This document shows, piece by piece, positions 1-8,322 of a DNA stretch of 64,000 nt. The stretch comes from Bacillota bacterium (GTDB lineage: Bacteria; Bacillota; Sulfobacillia; Sulfobacillales; Sulfobacillaceae): the NCBI GenBank assembly GCA_021784595.1, contig JAJYHT010000053.1:1-64000 (forward strand), written 5' to 3'. A program made the translations under genes and the position numbers. The notes beneath the pieces are model-generated. The model was not told the DNA's origin and did no database searches. It saw only the letters and a list, made by a program, of their open reading frames with translations. Position 1 is the stretch's first letter. Every line of letters starts with the position of its first letter.

Positions 1-139
1 TCAATAGGGGTGTGGGGATAAGCTTTTAGATGAGACGATGGCCTGCTGCACTGGATGGAGTTAACGCGCACGGGTTAGGCTCTCACGGTCTGCACGCATG
101 GCGTGGTTGATCGAGGAGACATTTGCCCAGGGTTGGTGA

Positions 140-1327
140 TCACGATGAGGTTTGAGGCGGGTCCGCAGCTTCAGACAGTGTGCTCAGCCAATGCGCCAAG
201 CCTTCAAGGCCCGAGCGAAGGCGGCGGTAATAGCTGGCACGGCTGAGGTTAAGACCAGCAGCGACCTGGGTGACGGAAGGATCCAATGCCAAAAAGGTTG
301 CCTGCAGTACGGTGAGCAAGTCGTTCGATACGAATCGCAAGAGAGAGGGATCCCGGCCGGTTAGGGCTCGCAACAGAACTAAGCGCAATTCTTCCGGCGC
401 TAAGGGAAGTTTGAACACCAGATCGTTTTGATGGAACAGATGTGGCGTTCTAATCAGGGCCAAGGCACGGCGCACCGTTTCTGCCTGAATTTCCTGGTGA
501 GGCAAATGGAGGGGCACAAAGGCCTCGGTGGGTAAGTCTGGGAAATCCGTTTTCTTAATTAGATAACGAATCCAGAGGGGGAAGCGACCGCCGGTCAGAT
601 CGAGTGTGCACACGTGCGCTGGTAATCCTTGAACATCACAGGCGTGTGTTTTAGTCGGTTTAATCGCAAAGCCGAGAGTGCGCAACAGTTGCATTAGTTG
701 GGGATTGGTGGCGACTAGGGTGACGCGTGTACCGCTGCCCAGCAGCGAAAGTCCGCCACGGATCAATATTCCCGTCAATTCCGAAACCGAAATGCTGGGA
801 TCTCTGCGATCTACACAGACTAAAATCGCATAATACGTGCTGGATTGGTCAGGTGTCCGACCCAATTCTTCTGACGTTAGGCATTCTCGGATTTCGTCAG
901 GAAAGTAGCGCACCAACAAGTCTGCACTCTGTTGATGCACGAGGGTGAAGAAGGACGCGGCGGCGGGTTTGCCCTGATCGTTGCGGAGCACCCTGATATC
1001 TTGGGGGAAACGTGCCGCAAAGGCCACCAGAAACCGTTGATACAGGTCCTGTTGCCCGGGAATGGCGTAGGCATTTGCCCAGTCTTCCAGCATGGTCTGC
1101 AGATAGGGAAGGTCATCCGGTTGGTATGGCGTTTGGTGATAGTACCAAGCGTGGCTGGAGAGGTCAGCGTATTCGGCCGGGGCACGCAGTGCTTCCAAGC
1201 TTAAATTCAGCAAACGGCGCGCGGATGCCACTCGTTGCGCGGAGGACCCTGATTGGAACTGTTCAACCAAAGCGGCCGCCAAGCGATCCCGAAGTGTGCG
1301 CATGTAGTCCGGCTGGCGTCCTGCCAT
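140..1327 (-). CDS. C-terminal part of the frameshifted STAND ATPase, with HTH tail
   Basis: This frame continues the ATPase encoded at 1263-2318. With four instead of five T on the coding strand at 1335-1339, the protein would read through as TYLFADMAGRQPDYM without a break. The last 60 residues contain a helix-turn-helix-like segment (VTQVAAGLNLSRASYYRRL), suggesting a DNA-binding output as in ATP-dependent transcriptional regulators. The middle 250 residues are not recognised. If translated alone it could start at the ATG at 1327, but no ribosome site precedes it. The split could be a real inactivation, a phase-variable tract, programmed slippage or a sequencing error. Confidence 0.6.
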   Translation of the reverse strand: MAGRQPDYMRTLRDRLAAALVEQFQSGSSAQRVASARRLLNLSLEALRAPAEYADLSSHAWYYHQTPYQPDDLPYLQTMLEDWANAYAIPGQQDLYQRFLVAFAARFPQDIRVLRNDQGKPAAASFFTLVHQQSADLLVRYFPDEIRECLTSEELGRTPDQSSTYYAILVCVDRRDPSISVSELTGILIRGGLSLLGSGTRVTLVATNPQLMQLLRTLGFAIKPTKTHACDVQGLPAHVCTLDLTGGRFPLWIRYLIKKTDFPDLPTEAFVPLHLPHQEIQAETVRRALALIRTPHLFHQNDLVFKLPLAPEELRLVLLRALTGRDPSLLRFVSNDLLTVLQATFLALDPSVTQVAAGLNLSRASYYRRLRSGLEGLAHWLSTLSEAADPPQTSS

Positions 1328-2318
1328 ATCCGCGAAAAAGATAGGTACGGACCAGATCGTGCAGCACCAATCCGTCGTGCCCGGGTTGGATGAAGGACAA
1401 GGATGCTAAGGAAAAGTACTGGTGCGTAGTTAATGGCTGTCCAATTCCCGCGGACAGGATGTCCTGGTCCGCCGAACCTATTAAGGTGAGAACATCCACG
1501 GCTGGTTGCAGGGTTTCGTCAACCAGCTCGCGCAGCCAGTGGGAGCTCAAGACTTGGTAAAAGGGCGGTGCATCGTTTGGGAGAGGGTCGGCAAGTGGTT
1601 GGGGGTCGACTGTCATGGCCGTTTGCTGTGCATGAATTCTTTCCGTGACGAGCGTCAACGCTAAAGGATGCCCGCCCGTTTTCGTCACGATCTGTTGTCG
1701 AATGCGCCACGGGAATGACGGGAGAGTCCGTACTACGAGACTGTGGGCTTCGGACTGAGAGAGTGGATCGAGCGGGACCTGCACCCAGTGTTTGTCAGCA
1801 GGTGAGTGCAGTGTCGTCGACGGTATGGCAAAGGTGCGGGCAGCCAAGACGGCAAGCACGCCTCGATCAGGCAGGCTGCCCAAGAATCCGTACGTCCACC
1901 ACTCCGCAATCGCCGACAAGGCTTCGAAATTGTCGATTACGAGGAGGACGGGTCCTGTCTCGATGGCATGTAACAGGGACTGCATCGGGGAGTCTGGACC
2001 AGATCCCGACATGTCGCTTAAAATCAGCGCACTCGCCAGATGGTCTAAAAAACCTTGTGGCGTGCGCACACAGGCTCGGCCATCCATCCACAAGGCATTT
2101 TGACCGGAGGTTCGCGCTATATGGTACAGGTGCGCTAAGAGTTGAGATTTTCCTATGCCCCCGATTCCCGATACCGCGTAGACCGTGGTGGGGGGATCGG
2201 GAGACGACAGCCAGTCCCGAAAGAGGGTCAATTGAGGATGCCGTCCGACAAATACGCGGTGGTCAGTAGCGTTGGGTGAGGCCGTCATGATTTTTACCGT
2301 ACTGCGCTTTGAATTCAT
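1263..2318 (-). CDS. STAND/NB-ARC-type ATPase, N-terminal part of a frameshifted gene
   Basis: This is the nucleotide-binding half of a signal-transducing ATPase. From the chosen ATG at 2318 the protein has a Walker A motif, GIGGIGKS, at about residues 51-58, a Walker B-like VLLVIDNFE, and the GHPLAL motif typical of the STAND clade. The ATG follows AAAGGCGAG at good spacing; an open frame continues upstream to 2534 but has no ribosome site. The reading frame is lost just after LVRTYLF. The continuation lies in the next frame (140-1327), so the two are probably one gene broken at a run of five A/T pairs at 1335-1339. STAND proteins usually act as regulators or defence switches. No partner gene is adjacent, so the role is unknown. 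Confidence 0.75.
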   Translation of the reverse strand: MNSKRSTVKIMTASPNATDHRVFVGRHPQLTLFRDWLSSPDPPTTVYAVSGIGGIGKSQLLAHLYHIARTSGQNALWMDGRACVRTPQGFLDHLASALILSDMSGSGPDSPMQSLLHAIETGPVLLVIDNFEALSAIAEWWTYGFLGSLPDRGVLAVLAARTFAIPSTTLHSPADKHWVQVPLDPLSQSEAHSLVVRTLPSFPWRIRQQIVTKTGGHPLALTLVTERIHAQQTAMTVDPQPLADPLPNDAPPFYQVLSSHWLRELVDETLQPAVDVLTLIGSADQDILSAGIGQPLTTHQYFSLASLSFIQPGHDGLVLHDLVRTYLFRGYGRTPAGLHAHTSGSLGGRFG

Positions 2319-2744
2319 GGAATTCTCGCCTTTTCTCAGTATCTCACGGGGCCCATCCCAGCGTCTGGTGTGAATACCTGCAGTATACCAAAAAGAGAAC
2401 CGTGGAAGGTATGTTGCCGGGTTCGGCCGCATAACGAAGGCAACACTGGCGGTATCATCCCGTGCCATTGACGAGTCGGTGACCTTCGTGACCAAGAGTG
2501 GGGTTTTGTGACTCGTGAACCCGAAGGCAACCATCTCTCAAAGGGGCGCCAGAAACAACGGCCATCATCTTACTGTGAATTTCGGCTCTCTTTCTCTTTC
2601 GGGGAGCTGAGACAAAGCTGTTTGAAAACCTGTGTAGACAGCTGCTGGGCAGAAAAGACCATTGGGATAAACTTCTCTGGTCTTCTTAATTGGGATGGGC
2701 GGCCTAAAGCTTGAGCTTCCCAACGTTTGTGTGATAAGTCTTCA

Positions 2745-2773
2745 CTGACAGCTTTCAAGTGCTGTGGTAAAAT
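2745..2773 (+). promoter_or_regulatory. Sigma-A-type promoter of the acyl-ACP reductase-like gene
   Basis: A CTGACA -35 box (2745-2750) and a TAAAAT -10 box (2768-2773) are separated by exactly 17 bases. This is a close match to the housekeeping promoter consensus. The gene start is 31 bases downstream of the -10 box. Confidence 0.7.
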
Positions 2774-2792
2774 GTGCACAGTCTTGTGCACA
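2773..2792. promoter_or_regulatory. Paired TGTGCACA palindromes, candidate operator
   Basis: Two identical 8-bp perfect palindromes, TGTGCACA, lie at 2773-2780 and 2785-2792, 12 bp centre to centre. They cover the predicted transcription start and abut the ribosome site of the reductase gene. The position suits repression by a dimeric regulator. The regulator is unknown. Confidence 0.45.
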
Positions 2793-2803
2793 GGAGGCGC
2801 TTT

Positions 2804-3919
2804 ATGCGACGATTTGCATTTGTGGTTCATCCGCTCCGTTTTGATGATTTCGCGCGCAAATATCGGTTTACCCGGTATTTACCCCAGGGATTAGTGGAAA
2901 CCGGGTTCAAAGCCGTAGGACCGGTGATGGTCGGGCATGCCACAGGAGTGAAATCGATAACGGGTGAAGAACTTGAAGGTTGGTTGATTGGGTTGCCCCT
3001 CACGCCGAAAATTTTGTTGGAATCGCCCTATGAGTGGGTTTTAAAGAAATTGGAGCAAGCTGGGCATATGGCTGAGAAAATGGGCGCCGAAATCTTGGGT
3101 TTGGGGGCATTTACGAAAATTGCCGGCGATCGTGGGGTTTCTTTAGCCCAGCGGTTGTCCATACCGGTAACCACCGGAAACTCTTATACCACGGCAACGG
3201 CGGTGGAGGGCACCCTGCGTGGCGCTGATCGCATGGGCATCGACTTAGCCACGGCTCAAGTGACGGTGATTGGGGCGACCGGAGCGATTGGGGAAGCGAC
3301 ATCATACATACTGGCGCCGCACGTAAAATATCTTCGCCTCGTAGCACGCACCTTAGAACCGCTGCAAGACTTGGCCAAGCGGCTGTCTGAACAAAATCCA
3401 GACCTCAGTATTACGGTGTCTCAAGATGTATCTCAATCCGTGCGGGATTCGGACATCGTGGTAGCGGTGTCGTCAGCTCAAGACGCCATTGTGGAGCCCG
3501 AAGACTTAAAGCCTGGCTCGGTGATTACTGACGTTGCGAGGCCCCGCAATATTTCCTCTCGAGTTAGTCAAGCGCGGCCCGATGTTTTGGTGCTTGATGG
3601 CGGCGTCATTGAAGTGCCAGGAGAACAGGCAGACATGGGTTTCGATTTTGGATTTCCACCCAAAATGGTTGAGGCTTGTATGGCGGAAACCATGATACTC
3701 GCTTTGTCTGGGAGGTTGGAAAACTTTACTATAGGAGGACACATTGCCGTTGAAAAAGTGCGAGAAATTGATGCGCTAGGGCAGCAAAGATCGGAACGCA
3801 TGGCAGGTTTCCGCCGATTTGAACGTGCGATTGATGAGGATGAGGTAGAGTTGATCCGCCAAAGAGCCAAAAAGGCAATGGAACACCCCCGAGACCTGGT
3901 GTCCCATCGATTTCTTTAA
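2804..3919 (+). CDS. Acyl-ACP/acyl-CoA reductase-like dehydrogenase (AAR family, COG5322)
   Basis: The protein resembles cyanobacterial acyl-ACP reductase, which reduces fatty acyl thioesters to aldehydes with NADPH. The Rossmann motif GATGAIG is at about 157-163. The cysteine in MVEACMAETM (about residue 292) lines up with the catalytic cysteine of the family, and the TTGNSYT and LDGGVIE blocks also match. It is 371 residues, slightly longer than the cyanobacterial enzymes. The ATG at 2804 is 6 bases after AGGAGG. It is monocistronic behind a good promoter with operator-like repeats. No aldehyde-deformylating oxygenase is nearby, so the product is more likely an aldehyde or alcohol than an alkane. 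Substrate is inferred from family only. Confidence 0.72.
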   Translation: MRRFAFVVHPLRFDDFARKYRFTRYLPQGLVETGFKAVGPVMVGHATGVKSITGEELEGWLIGLPLTPKILLESPYEWVLKKLEQAGHMAEKMGAEILGLGAFTKIAGDRGVSLAQRLSIPVTTGNSYTTATAVEGTLRGADRMGIDLATAQVTVIGATGAIGEATSYILAPHVKYLRLVARTLEPLQDLAKRLSEQNPDLSITVSQDVSQSVRDSDIVVAVSSAQDAIVEPEDLKPGSVITDVARPRNISSRVSQARPDVLVLDGGVIEVPGEQADMGFDFGFPPKMVEACMAETMILALSGRLENFTIGGHIAVEKVREIDALGQQRSERMAGFRRFERAIDEDEVELIRQRAKKAMEHPRDLVSHRFL

Positions 3920-4237
3920 ATATCGGCTATTTTGCAATCTGCGGTTGGATTATCTCCTGCCTCATTACGAGTGAATCGGTCTGTTTTGCGCAAAAACCGT
4001 CGCCTATCATTTTCATAACGGTGCTAATGCAATGCTTCGCATTAGCAAAAGAAAACAAACCCGCGGGAGCTGTCTGAATCTCTTGGGCAGCTACGCGATC
4101 AGCATGCCTCCGTTCCGTCATTAACGGGATGCACGTCAACGACATGGCAACCTTGGTGCGCTAATCTGCGTGCCAAGGAATTCGAGGGTCACTGCCGAAA
4201 TCGGTTGGGACTCAAACTACCGATGAGGAGGATGCCT
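3920..4237. other. Intergenic region with one hairpin
   Basis: No gene is supported here. A 9-bp perfect inverted repeat (TGCTAATGC / GCATTAGCA, 8-base loop) lies at 4022-4047. It has no T run on either side, so it is only a weak candidate for a terminator of the upstream reductase gene. Confidence 0.4.
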
Positions 4238-4603
4238 ATGGACGTGGAGTATCGTGTAAGCCGGGAGCACAACCGAAGCTATGCTGAGGGGAGTCGGTTC
4301 CGTTGTGGGGAGCCAGTGGAGGTCGGGCGGCGGGATATCCGCTGGTCGTCGTGGCTCTGGTGCACTACCGCCTCGGGCGCAGGCGCGTGGGTCCCGGAAC
4401 AACTTCTCAACATTTCGGACCAAACGCGAGCAGTGGTGACAACCGATTACAATTCTATCGAGTTGACCGTTACGCCTGGTGACCTGGTAACGGGCACACA
4501 GGTTCTAGCCGGATGGATCTGGGGTCAAAACGCCCACAATGAAGAAGGATGGGTACCTCTCGAAAATCTACAATCGGCCGGAAACTGCAATCCGTTGCAT
4601 TGA
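4238..4603 (+). CDS. Small SH3-like domain protein
   Basis: This 121-residue protein has the look of a bacterial SH3-type fold: two repeats of a glycine- and tryptophan-rich beta pattern, with WVPEQLL near residue 52 and WVPLENL near the C-terminus. The repeats suggest two strands sets or tandem half-domains. The ATG at 4238 follows AGGAGG by 6 bases. No signal peptide is visible, so it is probably cytoplasmic. It is convergent with the next gene and has no informative neighbour. Function is unknown. Confidence 0.6.
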   Translation: MDVEYRVSREHNRSYAEGSRFRCGEPVEVGRRDIRWSSWLWCTTASGAGAWVPEQLLNISDQTRAVVTTDYNSIELTVTPGDLVTGTQVLAGWIWGQNAHNEEGWVPLENLQSAGNCNPLH

Positions 4604-4673
4604 GCCGACACGCATGGGTCGTGGGGAGCGAGAGTCGGTGGCGCATCGGCATCAACCTCAGGCTGACGTCGCA

Positions 4674-4696
4674 CCCCCTTCTGGCGGAGAAGGGGG
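4674..4696. terminator. Hairpin between convergent genes
   Basis: A 9-bp perfect stem (CCCCCTTCT / AGAAGGGGG) with a 5-base loop sits just past the ends of the convergent genes at 4603 and 4703. It could end transcription on both strands, but there is no clear T tract. Confidence 0.4.
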
Positions 4697-4702
4697 CCAT
4701 GG

Positions 4703-5314
4703 TTATCTGATGCCGAAGGATTTCTGGAAACCCCATCCCGGACACTGATTCCGCAAGAACTCCAGTCGGTTTTGCCAATGCGCCTCCGAGAGTTGACGTA
4801 AAGGTCGAGCAAAAACCACACCGTGGACGAGGTCATAGCCCCATCCCACCCCCAGTACGGCAAAGAGACGCGGACTCCGGCTGACATCAGGGCAAGCCAC
4901 CAGATAGGTCTCCGCTTCCCAGATTTCATGGTTCCGAGGCGGGTTCGGGCCCGGCGCGTCGAAAAGTGACGGGCGAAACGACAGGCTCACGGGATAGTGC
5001 CTCTCGTCCATGTCCAGCGCAATGTCTGGAATCTCTCCTTCGTGCGATGAAATTTGAAGGAGTTGCAACCATCCGGCTTCGCCCCGGTATCCGGCCGTTG
5101 GGAAATCTGTCCGAGCTAAGAACACGGGGAACCCTCTGGCGAGCCCGATATCGAAGGGAAGACCCAGTAAATCGAATCCCCAAAACCCGGGGTCCTCATT
5201 GACTGTGTAGTAGAACAGAGCTCGTCCTTCTTCTCCTCGGAGGCGAAATGGAATTTGCAGTGTTGGTGTACCAAACCCTGGTTCCAAGTAATCGTTCATC
5301 GTACTGGATTTCAC
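4703..5314 (-). CDS. Hypothetical protein, 203 residues
   Basis: The family was not recognised. The protein is rich in aromatic residues and proline, has no transmembrane helix or signal peptide, and reads as a soluble beta-rich protein. The GTG at 5314 is about 10 bases after GGAGG; an ATG five codons downstream (5299) is the alternative. It stands alone, convergent with the SH3-like gene. Its codon use resembles the neighbours, which supports its being a real gene. Confidence 0.6.
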   Translation of the reverse strand: MKSSTMNDYLEPGFGTPTLQIPFRLRGEEGRALFYYTVNEDPGFWGFDLLGLPFDIGLARGFPVFLARTDFPTAGYRGEAGWLQLLQISSHEGEIPDIALDMDERHYPVSLSFRPSLFDAPGPNPPRNHEIWEAETYLVACPDVSRSPRLFAVLGVGWGYDLVHGVVFARPLRQLSEAHWQNRLEFLRNQCPGWGFQKSFGIR

Positions 5315-5434
5315 GTGCGCTTATCCTCCGTGAACGAATTTTACGCAGAGCATATCACAATCCGTCCGCAGACGTCCATTAAGACGTTCATTTTCGAGGT
5401 AGCCCTGGGATGTGTTCGAGTTCGATAAGACAGA

Positions 5435-5478
5435 GGCCCAGGAGCATCCCGCGGCTCACGACGGCATGCTCCTGGGCC
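5435..5478. repeat. 13-bp perfect inverted repeat
   Basis: Left arm GGCCCAGGAGCAT (5435-5447) and right arm ATGCTCCTGGGCC (5466-5478) are perfectly complementary, with an 18-base spacer. There is no T run. It could be a transcript hairpin or the remnant of a mobile element. Confidence 0.55.
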
Positions 5479-5931
5479 AGGGCGGAAGTTGAACGTTGGC
5501 ATTCGGGGCTAAGCCGCAGAAAACGGCGGAACAGGTTTTCTCAACGGCCATCGGGTAGTGCACAAGCCAATGACGGCGGGATGGGGCTTCGCCTTGTGTT
5601 CCTCCCTCCACCTACAGCCATCTTAACCTGATTTTCGGTGCGGTTATAATATTCATTGTGAATCATCAACTTTCGGGGGCGTTAGCGCAGCAGCATCTGC
5701 CCTGAACCATCGTTGTGACCCACGATAAGCAGCGGCCCCATCGCAGAGCCGTCGTCTTAGGATTCCCACCAGCGGGGGTGCGCCAATCGTCGAGTACGGA
5801 ATTCACATTCCAACCTTGGTCGAAATTGCCGACAAGGGTGGTTTGAAGTAAATTCCAACCGCAAGTTGCACATGGCCTAAATATCCTGAGAACTGTGGAG
5901 TCCTCATCGTTCCCTTGTTGATAGTTCCTAT

Positions 5932-5958
5932 GGTACACTGTACCCACATTATGGTACA
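5932..5958. promoter_or_regulatory. Candidate autoregulatory operator of the GntR gene
   Basis: A perfect palindrome GGTACA-C-TGTACC (5932-5944) is followed by a third half site GGTACA (5953-5958), ending 15 bases before the start codon. GntR regulators of the YtrA type often bind palindromes with a GT-N-TA/AC core in front of their own operon. Binding here is inferred. Confidence 0.5.
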
Positions 5959-5973
5959 GAAGGACGGTGCGGC

Positions 5974-6915
5974 ATGGAACTCTTCGTTGATCCCAAATGG
6001 GAATGGCCGTTGCACGATCAATTGATTCGGCAATTGAGGGCGGCTATCGAAGATGGTGATTTTCAGGATGGAGAAAGATTGCCCAGTGTGAGAGAATTGG
6101 CAGCCGTCTTGCGAATCCATCGTAACACGGTGGTTCGGGCCTATTCGGCGCTGGAAGATTTGGGTTATGTGACAGGCCAACCGGGGAAAGGTTTTTTTGC
6201 CTGCCCTCCTATTAGAACTCCGCTGTCTGGGGCGCTGCAGACCTTGATGACAGAGACGCTAGAACGCCTTCAAACTCTGGGAGAAGATCCGATCGTGTTT
6301 GCCAAAGCACTGTTGCCACGTGCCATGCGAGCCCATGCGAGACGCTACCCTCATCTTCGCATCGCCGTGGTGGAGTGTAGCATGGAGCAGGCCACTCTAC
6401 TTGCGCAGGATTTGTCCAATGCTCTCCAGGTGACTGCCGATCCATTGGTTCTGGACGCTTTAGGGCAATGGGACGAAGCGGCACTACGTCAGTATACGTT
6501 GTTAGTGACCACGTTTCAGCATATAGAAGAGGTGCAAAGAGCGTTGCCGGGATTGGCAGCTTCGGTCATGCCAGGACTGCTCACGGCGCATTTAAAGACA
6601 CTGCGGGCGTTAGAAAAAGTGCCCCAGGGTGGACGCGTGGGAGTGGCCTGCGTCACATGGGAAGGCACGAAACGGTTAACGGAAATGGTTCAGTCTGCCG
6701 GATTTGGGCATCTAAAGATCATCGAGGGCACGAGCGAAGACCCCAAAACTTTGCCAATGCTGTTGCAAGATACGCAGTTAATCATCGCTGCCACAAAGGT
6801 TGCCGAGATTTTGCAGGCCTTTGCGCCTAATGCCCCGATTGTCGTGGACGACCGGACATTTACAGAAGGAAGTCTTTTAGAGATTCGTGCCCGATTGGAT
6901 GGGCTAAATCGTTGA
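5974..6915 (+). CDS. GntR-family transcriptional regulator
   Basis: The first 70 residues form a winged helix-turn-helix of the GntR type: LPSVRELAAVLRIHRNTVVR followed by the wing LEDLGYVTGQPGKGFF. The rest (about 80-313) is a longer sensor domain than the YtrA group normally has; it starts with a beta-strand pattern (LRIAVVECS) and may be a periplasmic-binding-protein-like fold, but the ligand is unknown. The ATG at 5974 follows GGACGG at short range. The stop codon overlaps the TTG start of the permease, so the two are coupled. It probably controls itself and the permease through the palindrome in front. Confidence 0.85.
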   Translation: MELFVDPKWEWPLHDQLIRQLRAAIEDGDFQDGERLPSVRELAAVLRIHRNTVVRAYSALEDLGYVTGQPGKGFFACPPIRTPLSGALQTLMTETLERLQTLGEDPIVFAKALLPRAMRAHARRYPHLRIAVVECSMEQATLLAQDLSNALQVTADPLVLDALGQWDEAALRQYTLLVTTFQHIEEVQRALPGLAASVMPGLLTAHLKTLRALEKVPQGGRVGVACVTWEGTKRLTEMVQSAGFGHLKIIEGTSEDPKTLPMLLQDTQLIIAATKVAEILQAFAPNAPIVVDDRTFTEGSLLEIRARLDGLNR

Positions 6916-8186
6916 CCACACTGAAACGGGTATTAACGTGGCGGGAAGGCGCTGGGATGACCATTGCTGGTGTATTGGGTTCAGGCGTGCTGATTCTACC
7001 GGAAGTGACAGCACGTTTGGCAGGACCAGCGGCCATCGTGGCATGGGCGATTATGGCGTTGATGGCCCTGCCCATGGCATGGACTTTTGGACGTTTGGCG
7101 GTGGTCCGTCCCGACGCGGGCGGCATCGCCAGCTATGTGCGCAGGGCATTTGGTCCCAGAGCAGGACGCATGGTAGGCATTTTATATTTGGGCACTGTGC
7201 CGGTGGCCGCGCCTGCTGCCGCCTTAATTGGGGCGGGCTATCTGGGCGCGCTGCTCAATTGGTCGCACATAGACGTCGTCGTGGTGGCGGGCTCGCTGTT
7301 AACCTTGGCATTGGTAGTGAACTTAGTGGGCATTGAGTGGTCTGGTTGGGCCGCCACCGCCCTCGTGCTCGCGATTAGCCTGTTGTTATTGGCAGCTGTG
7401 GCCAGTGCCTTGCCCCATATGCAGGCGGGTTCGTACACCCCGTTTTGGCCCCATGGATGGTGGCCAGTGGGGCAGTCCGTCGCCTTATTGTACTGGGCGT
7501 TCGTGGGCTGGGAAATGATCGGGCATCTCGCCGAGGAATTTGTCAATCCTCAGCGCGACATCCCTAGGGCGCTAGGATTGGCGGTAGGGGTGATCGCCAT
7601 TCTCTATCTCAGTGTATCCGCGGTCACGATAGGCACTGAGACTTACCGCACGGGATTGGGTGATGCAGGCCTCGCGCGTTTGATTGGCTTAGGACTAGGG
7701 CAGGCAGGACGGGTTGCGACAACCATCTTGGCTCTGTTGATCACCTATGGGACCATGCACACGTATATTGCAGGGTTTTCACGATTAGTGTATGCGCAAG
7801 CCCGAGAGGGGGATTTGCCACGATGCTTCGCAGTCCTACATGCTCGGTGGCGCACGCCGTTTCGGGTGTTCCTGGCATTGACGGTTCCTTTCACTGTCAT
7901 CTTAGGGGTTAGCGCGTTCTTCCAGGTTTCGCTGGCATCCTTAATTGTCTGGCCATCGGCAGTGTTCATTGTGCTGTACATTTTAGCCATGGCATCAGCG
8001 TGGCGCATTGTGCCCAATCATCAAGGCCGTTTGGCAACGTTTTTAAGCGGTTTGTTAAGCGTGCTGGCCCTTGCGTTTGTCGGGTGGGCGGTGGTATTGC
8101 CGCTGACTTTGATGGCAGCAGGGTGGTGGTTGTTGCCTATCCACAAAGGTCAGGGGCAGGAACAGATAAAAACCACAGTGAGTTGA
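6912..8186 (+). CDS. APC-family amino acid permease
   Basis: The product is a 424-residue integral membrane protein with about 12 hydrophobic segments and the N-terminal APC signature (GAGMTIAGVLGSGVLILP). APC transporters move amino acids or related amines across the cytoplasmic membrane by proton symport or exchange. The conserved WEMIGHLAEEF segment in the middle supports the family. It starts at TTG 6912 inside the end of the GntR gene, so translation is likely coupled. The substrate is not predictable; the closest general type is the YjeH/amino acid exporter-like group. Confidence 0.8.
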   Translation: MTTLKRVLTWREGAGMTIAGVLGSGVLILPEVTARLAGPAAIVAWAIMALMALPMAWTFGRLAVVRPDAGGIASYVRRAFGPRAGRMVGILYLGTVPVAAPAAALIGAGYLGALLNWSHIDVVVVAGSLLTLALVVNLVGIEWSGWAATALVLAISLLLLAAVASALPHMQAGSYTPFWPHGWWPVGQSVALLYWAFVGWEMIGHLAEEFVNPQRDIPRALGLAVGVIAILYLSVSAVTIGTETYRTGLGDAGLARLIGLGLGQAGRVATTILALLITYGTMHTYIAGFSRLVYAQAREGDLPRCFAVLHARWRTPFRVFLALTVPFTVILGVSAFFQVSLASLIVWPSAVFIVLYILAMASAWRIVPNHQGRLATFLSGLLSVLALAFVGWAVVLPLTLMAAGWWLLPIHKGQGQEQIKTTVS

Positions 8187-8197
8187 CTCCGCTTCAC

Positions 8198-8234
8198 CGT
8201 GGAGGGGGGCGTTTTGGATGCGCCCCCTCCACCG
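8198..8234. terminator. GC-rich hairpin after the permease gene
   Basis: Arms GTGGAGGGGGGCG and CGCCCCCTCCAC can form a 12-bp stem with one bulged base and a 9-base loop. It sits between convergent genes. No T tract follows, so terminator function is likely but not certain. Confidence 0.5.
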
Positions 8235-8322
8235 ATGCGAGATTTGAAAAAGCCAATAAAGTCTCGCGGCATCTTCTTTCGTAATTGATACTTGAGCGAA
8301 AGCCCCGTGGGGGGTTCGCCGC

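Larger units (their letters stand above)
2319..2803. other. Intergenic region between divergent ATPase and reductase genes
   Basis: No convincing gene lies here. The left end carries the ATPase ribosome site, flanked by two GAATTC copies at 2312-2317 and 2320-2325. The right end carries the promoter and operator-like repeats of the reductase gene, listed separately. Nothing else was recognised between about 2340 and 2740. Confidence 0.5.
5315..5973. other. Intergenic region with a long inverted repeat, no clear gene
   Basis: This 660-base stretch has no convincing reading frame. Short frames on both strands have no ribosome site and no family match. It contains a 13-bp perfect inverted repeat (5435-5478) and, at its right end, the operator-like palindrome of the GntR gene. 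A TATAAT-like box is present near 5645. Confidence 0.45.

Noticed and set aside
5410-5631. Plus-strand frame of 73 codons spanning the inverted repeat
   Set aside because: Composition unlike neighbouring genes and no ribosome site; the repeat itself is reported instead.
5666-5947. Minus-strand open frame of 93 codons before the GntR gene
   Set aside because: It starts inside the operator, has no ribosome site and does not resemble any family I know.
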